Counted from the first letter of the stretch, positions 45,804-57,300 are shown. The stretch is DNA of 64,000 nt from Crossaster papposus (GCA_037893245.1 JBAIAA010000745.1:620001-684000); one strand, 5' to 3'. Notes: a model not told the origin generated them from the sequence alone. Translations and numbers: made by a program.

Positions 45804-45993
45804 ACCATGTATCCGCACAAAAATACTGTGCCATGGGTATAGTACTTTGGTTGCTATGGATATACATGTAGTACCTTAATTGGCTATGTAGAGGAAGATA
45901 GAACGAATTTTTTTTGAAAATGCCATGTTTTTCGCTTTCGGCCAATCAAGACGTAATCTGTGGGTGAGGTGTTTAAAAATTGATTTCTAACAG

Positions 45994-46165
45994 TTTTTTG
46001 GTAGGGAATGGTGCATTGCAGTGGGCGCGGGATCATGGCATTCAAGAGACTGCAACCAGTGCGCTGCTGACAAAGAGCGCCCTCTCTGCGTATCGCAAGC
46101 ACAAGAGGAGGCTGTCCGCGGCGGATCAGAGCTCGCCAAAGAAACTCGGCTCCACAGAAAACCAT
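45994..46165 (+). CDS. TASP1: Taspase-1 exon 6
   Basis: Acceptor TTCTAACAG, donor CAT|GTAAAT, 172 nt in phase with exon 5. It encodes SFLVGNGALQWARDHGI, then a variable basic linker containing AYRKHKRRLSAADQSSPKKL. The FLVGxGAxxWAxDHGI helix is a taspase-1 block. The KHKRR/KK cluster is where the family has its nuclear localisation signal within the loop before the cleavage site, so nuclear import is likely. The loop is expected to be disordered and removed or rearranged on self-cleavage. Confidence 0.92.
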
Positions 46166-46240
46166 GTAAATTGATGTTTTAATGGGATTGTAGTTCATGC
46201 TTTGAAAGTGTACTACCGGTACATGTACACATACTGTAAT

Positions 46241-46470
46241 ATGTGATCTGCTCAAACAAAACCCGAACAAAGTTGACAATTTTTTTTTTTTTTTAAATTC
46301 TCTAGGTTCTAAGTTTTGAAGTGACGTACATGTATCATTTTAATATGTACCCCCCCCCCTCTGCCCCTTATCTCTCCTGGGGGAAGGATTTAGTGATAAA
46401 ACCCTGATAACCTAATTATGAGATAAACAGCTTTGAAGTTCAAAAAAGCGTATTATTTCTATACACAAAT
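46241..46470. mobile_element. Family G element part, copy 2
   Basis: Begins TGTGATCTGCTCAAAC after TA and shares interior (acctaattatgagataaa, gttttatcac) with the inverse of 50115-50350, so two opposite copies flank TASP1 exons 7-8. It contains a C run near 46351. Confidence 0.55.
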
Positions 46471-47865
46471 GTTTCACACAATCAACAAACAGGGTTGTCA
46501 CCAGACCATTTATAGAGCCGGGTAATTTGTGCCATCGATCCGCGGCCTGACGTGAATTATCTCCGAATCACTTTTAAATATACCCCCAAATACCGCGAGC
46601 ACAGCGCCCTCAACGTTCAATAATACGACCTATTCAGTGTAGGGACCTGTAGCCAGTCTATACATGAGAGTAGTCTGGTGCCGTGTTTTTAGTAGTAAAC
46701 AACTCAACTACTTTGATATGGTTGCCATGCCACGTTCGGTTCTCCACGTGCAGGAAGGTAAGTACATGTACATGTACTTCGGTGCGCGATGCGTGGCAAC
46801 CCATGGCAAGCAGCATTATGAAAACCAGTGTGCGGGAGCGCGCGTACGCTACGTACAATTTTACCTTCATAATGGGTCATAACGTTAACATAGTATAATT
46901 AAAATGGAAAGGGGAACGACGGCCAAGCGGCCGTAAGGTACGTGTTTTTTTGAAGGGGCTTCACGGCAATTGGCTGGGGCATCGCGGCAAGATTGAGGCC
47001 CGAGTTAATTTGAGCCGGGCGGTAAGGCTGAATTTCACCTTGAGTACCGGGCGGAAATTTTGGGATTTTTTGCTAACGGTAAGCAGAACCAAGAAATTGG
47101 GCCCAGGTCACATATGACCTGTCACCACAAAATGAGAGTGAAGTCTTACTTTTTAAGAATTGAGATATTTATATACAGTGGAATGCCGCTGTCTCGAACA
47201 CTGCTATAACAAAAAACAGGCTGTACCAAACACCATCCCTGGCTACCGATTTCTAATTGTTTTTGGTACAAAAATAGTCCATCATAATCCATCAAAGTTT
47301 ATTCAGGCCAGGCCTGCAAAATCCACCAACGTTTACCCAAATTGGGTTTTGATAGATTTGGGAAGGTTAGGATTAAAATAGATTAAACTAGAAAAGATCA
47401 CCCCACCCCAACTGCAAAAATGTGCCCCAAATTTAAAGTGATCCAGACTCCCAAAAATCTGAAAATTTAATGTAGTCATCCTTGATCCACAAGCTATTGA
47501 CCCACCGGGTTTTGTTACAATTCCTCCAGTAGTTTTTAACATACAAACATAGAAACAGACAGAAAGCCTGACAGACAGCCCGACACAGTGACAGACAGAC
47601 AGACAGACAAATAAATGGCAGCAAAAACAACCTTCTAGCTAGTCGAGGTAATAAATTTAGGAGGGGCTAATTGACTCACAGTAGATGCCGAGTTACACAT
47701 GTATGAAGGACACAACTTCAGTACAGGTACAGGCATCAGCCTCAGCTGTCATTTTCCTCAGGTTTAGTATTCTGTGTTGATTTCTTCTCTAGATCAGGCA
47801 TAAGAGAGTTCTTGATTTTTCAAAATATGCCTGAAAGGCATGTATGTTATTTGTTTCTCTCCAAG
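46471..47865. other. TASP1 intron 6: degraded repeats, no gene
   Basis: Contains half of a GGGCCCAATTTC-type end near 47096 and a (cagacaga)n microsatellite at about 47565-47610. Several plus-strand frames here lack splice support or recognisable motifs. Confidence 0.45.
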
Positions 47866-48063
47866 GTAAAACCTACCGATACATGCGTTGATGCTGTCAT
47901 CAGCAGTCCAACTGATGTTGATCATGCTGTTGATCATGCTGTTGATTGCGTGGATACACTGTTGGACACCGTGGGTGCTGTGTGTGTGGATCGCAGTGGC
48001 AACGTCGCCAGTGCTGTGTCAAGTGGGGGCATCAGCCTCAAACATCCAGGAAGAGTTGGTCAG
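47866..48063 (+). CDS. TASP1: Taspase-1 exon 7: autocleavage site and catalytic threonine
   Basis: Acceptor CTCTCCAAG, donor CAG|GTATTA, 198 nt in phase 0. It ends with the catalytic block DTVGAVCVDRSGNVASAVSS followed by GGISLKHPGRVGQ. Asp-Thr at 47965-47970 (Thr near residue 222 of this model) is the self-cleavage bond; the freed Thr is the nucleophile of the beta subunit. Upstream is an unusual acidic run, DVDHAVDHAVDCVD, a short internal duplication (gttgatcatgct twice). It sits in the loop that varies between species. Confidence 0.96.
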
Positions 48064-48309
48064 GTATTAAGAGAAAGCAATGGTGTGGAGATCTGTGCGC
48101 AAGTAGCCTCACAAATGCTTGTAAGGGGAGTGTTGATCGAGGGAGACCACTGATTAGACCACTGCTTAGACCGCTTGAAAGGGGTGGTGTTTCCAATTTA
48201 AATTGTTGGTTGAACTGTATTGGTGTCTCAATTGTAAATTATATGTTTAGTGTCTTTGACTTTGTGTTGATGAGGACCATGCTTTTTCGACCTAAGCTTT
48301 ATGAAGGGT

Positions 48310-48885
48310 GATTGCGGCGTTTGTGGACTAAGGTGGAAGGAGTCGGTTTTAAAAAATCAAGCACATTTATTGTTCAACATATAGTGATAGTCCCCTTCGA
48401 TTAACACAATTAGTTGAGCGGTCATGGAGCATACAGATCCCTTCTGTGTAGAAGCCATCGTCTTGTGCTCCCAGGAAGTGGTCTAAAAGCGTCAATGATG
48501 TCATCATCTGAGGCAAAATTGCAACCACCGAGCTCCTTTATTCATCTTCAGGATAGGAAGAGGTAGTATGAGGAGAGGGTGCCAAATGAGGAGAATAATG
48601 CTGGTGTTCAACCAGTTTGAAAACACATTTCTGGATCGCGGCCATGTTCACTATGGACAATTGGGCCCAGAGCATTGTCCTGGTGAAAGAGCACCCCTCT
48701 TCAGCTTCCCGTAGCTGTTTCAGGAGATCAGCGTAGTAGGCCCCGGTAATAGTATGACTTACTTTTTTCTGTGTAATCATTCGACAAGCTGAACCACACT
48801 CAAATTTAGTGAAGACTGTATGTAGCTCATCTCTTTCTACCTTAGGCCACAAACTATCAATCACCCCTCGTAGATCTATGTTGTA
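48310..48885 (-). pseudogene. Mariner transposase relic (3' half)
   Basis: Minus-strand fragments read in order TITGAYYADLLKQLREA, then MAAIQKCVFKLVEHQHYSPHLAPSP, then after a frameshift DHFLGAQDDGFYTEGICMLHDR. These match the C-terminal half of mariner transposases. The YSPDLAP catalytic signature has become YSPHLAP, and frames are broken, so it is dead. Inserted in TASP1 intron 7 opposite to the gene. Confidence 0.85.
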
Positions 48886-48959
48886 ATCAATCATGTCTTG
48901 GCTATCACACGGTCAGTATTTAAACAAAATGGGCAATAAATTGGTACTACTCATTTCAG

Positions 48960-49158
48960 GCTTCTTCATATGGATGCGGCTGCTGGGCCCAGAACACGAA
49001 CAATGTCGGCCAGCCATCGGTGGCTTGTTCTACATCTGGCTGCGGAGAGCATCTCGTGAAAACCCTGCTTGCCAAGGAATGCTGTGACAGTGTTAGAATG
49101 CATTCGGACAGTGGTGCTGCCATGGCAATACAGAGGGTCTTCACCGAGAGATTCTTAG
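48960..49158 (+). CDS. TASP1: Taspase-1 exon 8
   Basis: Acceptor CATTTCAG, donor TTAG|GTAAAT, 199 nt in phase 0. It encodes ASSYGCGCWAQNTNN, then ACSTSGCGEHLVKTLLAKEC and a helix ending QRVFTERFL. The CGCWAxN and T-S-G-x-G-E motifs are beta-subunit active-site blocks of taspase-1 and its asparaginase relatives; the TSGCGE stretch lines the substrate pocket. Confidence 0.95.
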
Positions 49159-49379
49159 GTAAATTCCGGCAAAATTGTCCAAACTTTTTTTTTTAGGCGA
49201 AGAAGAGGTCAACGATATCTCACTAGCCAATTTTGAAGTCTCAAATTATTTTTTAGGTGTAGAGTTTCCATCAACATTTTTGCACCCGAGAGTGAAACCA
49301 CATAGTTTCATTTTGAGAGCTCAAGATTAGACTGGCACATGTTCATCTGTTTGAAAATACTGATCTCTTTATCAGGACA

Positions 49380-49860
49380 GTGGAACATCGCTATACCGAA
49401 CACCGGAACACGGCTATACCAAAAACCATCCTTGCCTCCTGTTCTTTGTGTACCAAATACCGAACAACGTTTTTGAAAAAAATGTCAACAGATTAACAAA
49501 ATCTACCGTTCTTGCCTCCCGATTGTTGTGTCCAAACATACCAAAGATTGTTGTTGAAAATATGTCAACCGATTATTGTCAAATGTTATTGGTGCCGTTA
49601 AAAATTTCCGAACATCATACAACCGGTTCTTTAATGTTTTTAACCAGTTCGCACTGGAGGACGTATAAACACGCACAGTTTTCTTCAGATTTAAAAAACG
49701 GATGATGCATAAACACGTCATCCGTGTTTAAAATAATCCTGCGCCTCGGCTAGGTGATGTTAAAATAATTCCGGCGCGAACTGGTTAAGAGTGACGGGTG
49801 GCTACTAGGTCAGACGCCGTTTTGAAAATTGGTTAACTGATGGACCGGTGGCAACAAATC
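49380..49860 (+). repeat. Repeat family H interrupted by a TTAA MITE
   Basis: 49592-49639 and 49789-49850 are the two halves of a sequence found uninterrupted at 52497-52620. Between them a 141-bp element (49644-49784) with ends CCAGTTCGC and GCGAACTGG sits between duplicated TTAA (49640-49643, 49785-49788). 49380-49560 contains three diverged ctataccgaacaccg-like repeats. TASP1 intron 8. Confidence 0.8.
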
Positions 49861-50114
49861 GCTATACCAAAGTATTTATCGATATACTAAACAAAATCTG
49901 TGGATTCATTGATGTTCATTTAGCGGCGTTCAACAAATTTGACTGACTCCGCACTAATAGCATGTTGGTCTGGTTCTATCATGTGCCAGTCATTTTCTTG
50001 TGTTGCCTGTTTTTAACACCTTCGTTCTGGGACTCTCGTACACAGTATTGAGATTTCCAAAATTATGTAAATCCTAGATGCTGGAATGGTTTATTGCTAG
50101 ATTTGGTCAAGAAA

Positions 50115-50350
50115 AATTTGTGAAAAATTGTGTATAGAAATAATATGTTTTTCTGAACTTTTCTCATAATTAAGTTGTCATCAGGGTGTTATCACTAAAT
50201 CCTTTCCCCAGGGGTGACAGGGTGGGGGTACATATGTAAATAATACATATTTTTAAAGCTGAGAACCTAGAGAATTTGAAAAATGTAAAATCTAAAAACC
50301 AAGAATGGTCAACTTTGTCCGGGTTGCGTTGGAGCATTTCACATATCTTT
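50115..50350. mobile_element. Family G element part, inverted
   Basis: Shares, in inverse order, tcataattaagttgtcatc, gtgttatcactaaatcctt and gcgttggagcatttcacata with 46241-46470. Terminus TTCACATA with TA. TASP1 intron 8. Confidence 0.5.
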
Positions 50351-50471
50351 TTTCGTTTTATTCTGAGAGAACGATCAATTAAATCACAGGGGAATATAGT
50401 TTCTTAGAAAAGAAGTCATTCCTCTAAGCTTCTTAGTCAAATCAAAGTGCTCGTGTATTCCCTTATTTCAG

Positions 50472-50620
50472 AATCACCATTTCTGGCATCCATTGGCGAG
50501 AAGCTAGGAGGAGCCCTTGTGTTGAGTCACAGCCCAGACGAGGGCGTGGAGTTACTGTGGGCACACACTACTGAGACGATGTGCCTAGGCTACATGGGTG
50601 CCAACTCTAGCACCTCTAAG
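50472..50620 (+). CDS. TASP1: Taspase-1 exon 9 (last exon found)
   Basis: Acceptor CTTATTTCAG, donor AAG|GTGGGT, 149 nt. It completes the exon 8 codon as Glu, then reads SPFLASIGEKLGGALVLSHS, LLWAHTTETMCLGYMGA and NSSTSK. The WAHTTExMCxGYM strand is diagnostic of taspase-1. The nine exons make 369 codons. The family normally continues about 30 more residues; no matching exon was found to 63.1 kb. Reading past the donor gives only Val-Gly-stop at 50629. Either a diverged terminal exon was missed or this copy is shortened. Confidence 0.92.
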
Positions 50621-50689
50621 GTGGGTTGAGGAATTTACTGTCCCAAGTGCTACAGACAGAGATCTAAACAAAATCCAAACCATCTTCTT

Positions 50690-50860
50690 TTACTTTTAGG
50701 CGCGGTCTCGTTAAAGACTGTGCGTTCTTGCCCCGTTCTTACCCCGTTTTTCCCAATCGGTCCGTCGTTGTCAAGGAGAACGGGAATCCGCGGACTGAAC
50801 GGGGTGTGCGCTCAAGCGCGACAAAGTTTAATGAGCGAGACTAGCTGTGCGCTATTGTCA
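50690..50860. repeat. Inverted repeat after TASP1 exon 9
   Basis: GCGGTCTCGTTAAAGAC at about 50702 is inverted by AAGTTTAATGAGCGAGAC near 50825-50842, with gccccgttcttaccccgttt and complementary acggggtgtg inside. A small TIR-like unit of unknown class. Confidence 0.45.
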
Positions 50861-51177
50861 TCGCTTCAATGGTGAAATGAATAAACATGATCCCACTACA
50901 GACCTCATGCATACGAACGGGATTAAAGCAGACTGCACGCTAGGTTTGGAATTTGCCTTTCCAAATAAATTGTGCAAAATACAGAATAGAACATCAGCCT
51001 TGGGGGTTGGTCAGTATAAATTGAGGGGGGTATTCTCATGGTGATTTTTTGGCAAGGTATGCATTCCTGTAGTTAGAAAATATGTGATGGCATTGCAGCG
51101 GTGGCAGCGTCTTTTAAAACAAAAATAGCCCTCCAAAATGCTTGTTACCACATATAATTAATCCGGTAACAAGCATA

Positions 51178-51597
51178 TGTGACCCGCTCTGTTGAAATGA
51201 GTTAGATGTCACACAGTGCGCTTGGATGGTTGAACGCAGAGAGGGGGGTTTTTGTATGAAAATTCGATATTCCTATTTCATGATTTTCACCTTGGTTTAG
51301 GATCTAGATTTTCAATTTTTAAAACATGCTGAATTAAATCAGATTTAGTGAGAAAAAACGGTTTTGTATTCTATTGCATGCATCTCCTAAAGGGAAATAA
51401 TTTGTTTAATGCATGATTTATCATGAATGGGGTTTTTAGATTTCGCAAAATCGTCAAAATTGGTTTATCACAAGAACGCAACATGCTACAGACCTCCCAC
51501 ATATATCAAATTAAAGAGGACAATGCACTCCTTCTAATGGTATACATAACTATGTCAAATTGTCGACATCTGACTCATTTTCACAGAGCAGGTCACA
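51178..51597. mobile_element. Family G TA-flanked element, best copy
   Basis: TA at 51176-51177, TGTGACCCGCTCTGTTGAAA then ATGAGTTAGATGTC. The right end is the inverse (GACATCTGACTCATTTTCAC then AGAGCAGGTCACA) and TA at 51598-51599. TIR is about 33 bp with few mismatches. The spurious plus-strand frame inside is not conserved. Confidence 0.8.
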
Positions 51598-52079
51598 TAT
51601 ATGCAGCCATTTTAATAAAAACTAATTGTTAGCGACTCATTGCTGATAGCAGCTATTGTTGACCTGGAGTGACACTCCAGCATAGAACCAAGCATAACGC
51701 TTGAGTAACTGGGCGGCAACAGTGTTCGTAGCAGATGGGGCTTATCGGGTAGGCCGACTCGCCCGCTTCTCAAACAATCCCATTTGGGATCGCGTCTCTG
51801 TTCTAGGAGACAAATTTGAAATGACCAGCCAGTTTCTGTTTGCAGTTAAATGAAATGCATTTTCCCACTTGATTTAGTTTCAACTGTCCAGTTTGCCTGC
51901 CTCTGCCACATCAGGGAAGTCTCTTCATATACAAGGGATTCACTGCAAACAACCGCCATAGAGGCAATGCAGGATGATGCTTAACGAAGGAAAATAAATT
52001 GGAATAGTAGAACGAAAGGAAGCTGAACATGAACACTTAAATATGTCCATTGAAATGTTATTTTGGTTTTAATAAATAC

Positions 52080-52790
52080 CTTAAATGAATCTTCTGATTG
52101 GTCGAGACTCAAACACATGAAACACATGGAGGGCCTTTATTGTGTAGTAACGGCCTTAGATTTCAAGAAGATGCAAATAAATGGCTTGTAAGCCAATGAT
52201 TTACCAAAAACAACAGTTCTACGGTAACTTGTAGCAAACGCGCGTCATCATACTGCACGGGCTATAAATGTACACGTAGAACGTTTGTATCTAGCGCGGC
52301 ATTTCTCAAAATGCGTGTGATAGTGTTAACGCGTTGCTATGAACGGGGGTTATCATACAGTGGCCAGCTAGTCATCATGGTCTCAAAGTGTAGATAATAA
52401 TATCACATATTGCGAGAAACGGGGTACCATGCATTAGCTAAAATATGTCCCCTGAACACAAACACAAAAGTCTGGAATATCACAGATTATTGGGTATGTC
52501 AAATGTTATTTGTGCCGTTTAAAATTTCCGAACATCATACGACAGGTGCTTTATTGTTAAGAGTGACAGGTGGCTACTGGGTCAGATGCCGTCTTGAAAA
52601 CTGATGGACCGGTGGCCAAAAATATCACCCCCCAAAAAAGTCACAACAATTTCGAGCAAATTGGAGGGATGACCACTGGTAATGGACCTCACATTCAGCC
52701 CGGTTCATTACCATTGGTCATCCCCAACCCGGTCCGTTATCACGCAGTTAAGGACAAAAACAAAATAACCCAATGCTTTAACTTGAATAC
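52080..52790 (-). mobile_element. Family I repeat, copy 3 (inverted, rearranged) with family H fragment
   Basis: The minus strand matches 6118-6692 and 38997-39580: complement tctgattggtcgagactc, then gttctacggtaacttgtag, gcatttctcaaaatgcgtg, and at the far side ggtcatccccaacccggtcc. 52497-52640 inside it is family H with an empty TTAA (52557-52560). Confidence 0.65.
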
Positions 52791-53885
52791 ATGAGGTATG
52801 CTCAGAATTTTCTAGGAAGCCCTGCTGAAGTTCCTAATACTGGAGTTGATTCATCTTGATGGGGGGAGGGGGAACAGGGAGAATTTGGGAACTGGGGGGG
52901 GGGATGATGTACCGCACTTGTTACACAAATGGAAATTAATTCCAAATTCAGCCTTGAAGGACGACTAGGTATATCGTGTTTACCATGGTAATATTGAAAA
53001 TGAACTATTCTTGTATTGAGCATGACCCAATAGTACAGGCAATAGTACAGGCAAAATTACAACAGATTTGTTTTCACCACAAAACAATGTCTCTAGAATG
53101 ACGTACGAAAAGTCTTGACAAATCCAAGTGGTGGAAATATGCCAAATTTGCATAAATTGTTAATACATGACAATTGTGTAATATATTTGTTTCAATATTT
53201 GGGTAGATTTATTACAAAATTTATATTTGAAAAGTTTGTTTTGGTGAATCTACTTGCACATCCTTACTTCATTAACACTTTCTAAAACATATAAGTGACT
53301 GAATAATTATGAGAACATAATAATGATCCAAAATGACTACTATTATACCCTATAATTTGCGCTCATTTCCCCAGATAATAGATATCATAAAGTAGTCAGT
53401 ATTGACGAGCTTAAAATTCACCAAATTGCTTACTGGCACAGTTACCGTGTTCAAACCTTATGTAAAATTATGTGAATAATAATAAAATTATGATATTCAG
53501 TCCAGCAAAATATTTTTTTATTTTGAGGATTTCTTTGAACTTGTTCAAGTCTCTTGCATTTCATAGGCAAACCCATCCCCTACATTTTAGCCCAATTTAC
53601 GGACATCTTGTTTTTCCCTGTTTTTGTTTTTTGTTTTTTTGCTGGGCTAAATATAATGTCGTCATTGTTAACATAATTTTCCATAAGGTTTTAAACATGC
53701 TGACTGCTGACTTCGAGTATACTGGTAGTAGGTGTCCCGGATTCTGCCACTTCGAGTATTTTCGTATACTCTGAAAGTGAAAGTTGTTTGTATTGTACAT
53801 TGAATACACTGGCATCACTGATAATGCCACAAATACGCTGCTGGCTGTGGTGATGAGGACATGCATGTACATGTAGACAGGTAGA
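52791..53885. other. No gene seen
   Basis: G-rich run near 52860-52905, then AT-rich sequence. 53472-53774 is open but low in complexity, with no motif or splice support. Confidence 0.4.
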
Positions 53886-55851
53886 CAGGGCCCAGACCAG
53901 GAAAAACTAAGGGTTTTTCCTGTCAAGGTTTTCTCAACGGTTTCATCATTCATTCAGCACCCAGACTCCAAGCGGTATTAAACAGAGTGATTAATACCGA
54001 CCGAACACACATTTATTCCCATTCATAAATACTTTTTTGTAAAATTCAGCCCAAAAAGCCCCGAAAATCCCGGAAAATTGTCGCAAGTAAATTTCGGTGT
54101 TTCGCCATTCTGTCCGTGTCAAATGACATGTTTCCGCCTCTGTCGCTCTCTACACAATACTTGCAATAAAGCGTATTTACTGTGAACCAGACTATTGGCA
54201 ACCTCGTTCCCAAGGTGTGGAGTTGTACGCGCCCAACACTACCCGCTCATATTTTCGTAGACGTGGTACGGTTCAAGGTTGCAAATAAAGTGAGCCCTGG
54301 GGACGGAATGTTGTTTCCAGCTATGTTTAAACACTTCCAGCCATGTCTTTATCGTCCGTTTAATACCAGCCACGTGACGGGCTCTCGACCAATAGGAATG
54401 CCTAAACTGTCCCAGGTATTTATGAATTACGTTTAATATCAACGGTTTTTTTTAGTGATTATGTTATCTTGAATGTACCTCCATTGAATTTAGCTCCAGA
54501 GCCACCCAGAATTTGGCCTCAAATCCATGATGGCCGCCAAAATCTAAAATGGCTGCCAAAATTACATAAAATACATATATACTGCTAATTACGTTTAATA
54601 TCAACGTTTTTTTTGGTGATTCTGTCATCTTTAATGTACATCCCTTGAATTTAGCTCCAGAGCCACCCAGAATTTGGCCTCAAATCAAAGGTGGCCGCCA
54701 AAATCTAAAATGGCTGCCAAAATTACATAAAATATACTTCTAATTACGTTTAATATAAACGTTTTTTTGTGTGTGATTCTGTCATCTTGAATGTACACCC
54801 ATTGAATTTAGCTCCAGAGCCACCCAGAATTTGGCCTGAAATCCAAGATGGCCGCCAAAATCTAAAATGGCTGCCAAAATAAAATAAAATACATATATAC
54901 TGCTAATTACGTTTAATATCAACGGTTTTTGTGTGTGATTCTGTCATTTCGAAGGTACACCCATTGAATTTAGCTCCAGAGCCACCCAAAATTTGGCCTC
55001 AAATCCAAGATGGCCGCCAAAATCTAAAATGGCTGCCAAAATTACCCTAATCAGGTTTATACTGCTTCTTGTTTTTTTCTGTCAGATTTTTTTCAGTGAT
55101 TCCGTCATTCTAAGGACTTTAAGATTAGTCTGGGGAATACCCAGGATTTATCGTCTAATCCAAGATGGCTGTCAAAATGGCTGTCAAAATGGCTGTCAAA
55201 ATGGCTGCTAAAATGGCTGCCACAATGGCTGCCAAAATGGCCATCAAAAGCATCTTACTTAAATTTAAAGTACATCTTTGTTTTATCCTGTTAAAGTTCA
55301 CTAAAGTTGGTTTCATTGTGGCGTCCTGAACCTAAGCCTTTTGAAATTAACTTGTGGCTACCCAAGATTTGTCCGCCCAAATTCAAAATGGCTACCAAAA
55401 TTACCTTAATCAGATTTAAACGGTCTCTTATTTATCCCCATAATGTAGTATTAATTAATAAGGACCTTGCTCAGACATGTATGCACATTATTTAGGAGAG
55501 GATAACTCAACTGTTCTAGGCTGATATGTAATTTTGGCAGCCATTTTAGATTTTGGCTGCCATCTTGGATTTGAGGCCAAATTCTGGGTGGCTCTTGAGC
55601 TAAATTCAACTGAGGTACATTCAAGATGACAGAATCACTAAAAAAAAACGTTGATATTAAACGTAATTAGCAGTATATATGTAATTAATGTAATTTTAGC
55701 GGCCATTTTGGATTTTGGTGGCCATTTTGAATTAGGGGCAAAAATCAGGGTGGCCCCCAAGCTAATATCAAATGGTTGAGGTTCAGGATGATGAAACCGT
55801 TGAGAAAACCTTGACAGGAAAAACCCTTAGTTTTTCCTGGTCTGGGCCCTG
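53886..55851. mobile_element. 2-kb TIR element containing AAGATGGCCGCC tandem repeats
   Basis: CAGGGCCCAGACCAGGAAAA starts about 65 bp at 53886. Its inverse, TTTTCCTGGTCTGGGCCCTG, ends at 55851, and the pairing continues through caaggttttctcaacggttt. Inside, 54435-55050 has four or five copies of a roughly 145-bp unit (tttagctccagagccaccca, aagatggccgccaaaatct, aattacgtttaatat). 55165-55250 has six or more 15-bp ggctgtcaaaat-type units. 55520-55770 holds inverted copies of the same unit. A second repeat type (53960-54200) is shared with 61110-61230. No transposase ORF. Confidence 0.8.
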
Positions 55852-56289
55852 TCTATAAAGTGTTTATGTTGAAATAATTTTTTGTTTGTTTTTTCTGTTA
55901 GAAATAAAATCAGAAATTAGCAAAATTTGAAATGCCGTGTCACCTGGTATACTTTATTTTAAATCGAGAGTGAAGAATAAATTATTATAACGCCAAAATA
56001 GCTTTTGATTTGTGGCTTTTCATAGAGGTTTGATCACTTTGGTGTATCCAACTAGGTGGGGGGGGGGGGCCTCTGCCTCTGACGAATTTTTTTGCCCTTT
56101 TTCAGAAAATGGAAGTGCCAAGTGAAGTGAAAAAAAAAGCAATTCGATCAATCAATAGTAATCAATGATGAATCAATCGTATATATTATAATGTTGTCTA
56201 CATCACGAGAGTGAACAAGTTTTTGTTTTATTTTTTTTCCATTTTTAAGAAACATGAAATGACATGGTGTTTTTTTCATGGACGCATTT
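55852..56289. other. No gene seen; short G run near 56058
   Basis: AT-rich stretch between the TIR element and the transposase relic. Confidence 0.4.
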
Positions 56290-57115
56290 GTCCGAAGCTG
56301 TACCAAAAAAAACACCATTATAGCTTTCAAAAAGTCAAAGTTCATTGGGGCACATGGTATTCCTTGAAGCATTGTCCACACGGGGAGGTGTGTAGCGGCT
56401 TTCTCGCCTTTTGCCGGCTCTTCTGCAAATGCGGCATGGTTTGGTTGGCCTCTCTTTTTTCTTTGTGGGTGGCAGACTTGCAAGGTATGATTCATGTGAT
56501 GGCATTGGGGCTATGGGTGCTCCTAATTACCCTTGGCCTCGAAGACCATCCATTGCGTCGCCTAGCAGATGAATTGTTACACTCTCACGAAACTTCAGAG
56601 CCTCATTTTATTGCCGTTGTACAGAATTTGGGCATTTAGAAGACAAACTTGTGAAGGCCCATTTGTGTGTACCACCTTAGTGTTTTACGCAGGGCTGAGT
56701 AGTATGACATAATTTGGTCAGACCTGTCTATCCCGGACATTCCGAGGTTGTAGTCACGGACGATGTTTGGCTTCTTTGAGATTTTGTTATTCCGATTATG
56801 AACATCAGTCGGTGCATGAGTCCGACTCGTGTTCCCCCCTTTTCAACTTTGTCTTGACCAGGTCTTTGAGGTTTTCCTGGCGGAGAGTTCCGCAAAGGTA
56901 CAGGTTGATCGGTTGGTTAGTTTCTTCACCAGATCCACCGAGTTGTTGCAGTTATCCGTGTACACGACATGACCTCTGTTAAGGTGACCATCTTGTAGGT
57001 CAAGTACAGTAGCAGCGGCTTGTCCTAAGTCGGCAGGATCGTCCACGCTAGTTCTAGAATATCGGGACTCGCACATCTCATAGAGTTTGATTCCAAGTAT
57101 CTATGCGCGTAAGAA
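56290..57115 (-). pseudogene. piggyBac-type transposase relic
   Basis: Minus-strand fragments follow the piggyBac order. GIKLYEMCESRYS (about 57100-57060) is followed by HVVYTDNCNNSVDLVKKL with one of the catalytic Asp positions, then SGIDRSDQIMSYYSALRKT then LRWY (about 56740-56670). A C-terminal Cys-rich stretch ends CGQCFKEYH (about 56385). Several stops and frameshifts separate them, so the gene is dead. It is a plausible relative of the source of the TTAA-flanked elements in this window, but terminal repeats were not matched to it. Confidence 0.85.
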
Positions 57116-57167
57116 TGAGGAGTTAGCGCTCTACTCTATCAAACCTGAGACTAGGTATTTTAGTCTC

Positions 57168-57300
57168 AGATCAAACGCACGAAATGATTTCGAGCGCACG
57201 AAAAGATTTGTTTTTGAGCGCACGAAATGATTTCGAGCTCACGAAATAAGTTATTTCGAGTGCACGAAATGATTTTGTGGGCACGAAATGATTTGAAATA
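57168..57300. repeat. Short tandem repeat of CACGAAATGATTTCGAG type
   Basis: Five to six degenerate 18-25 bp units around gcgcacgaaatgatttcgag, each with an internal CGAAATNATTTCG palindrome. It separates the piggyBac relic from the RT fragment. Confidence 0.7.

Noticed and set aside
56211..56639. 142-codon plus-strand frame with hydrophobic stretches
   Set aside because: It is antisense to the piggyBac transposase relic, whose motifs are in family order on the minus strand.
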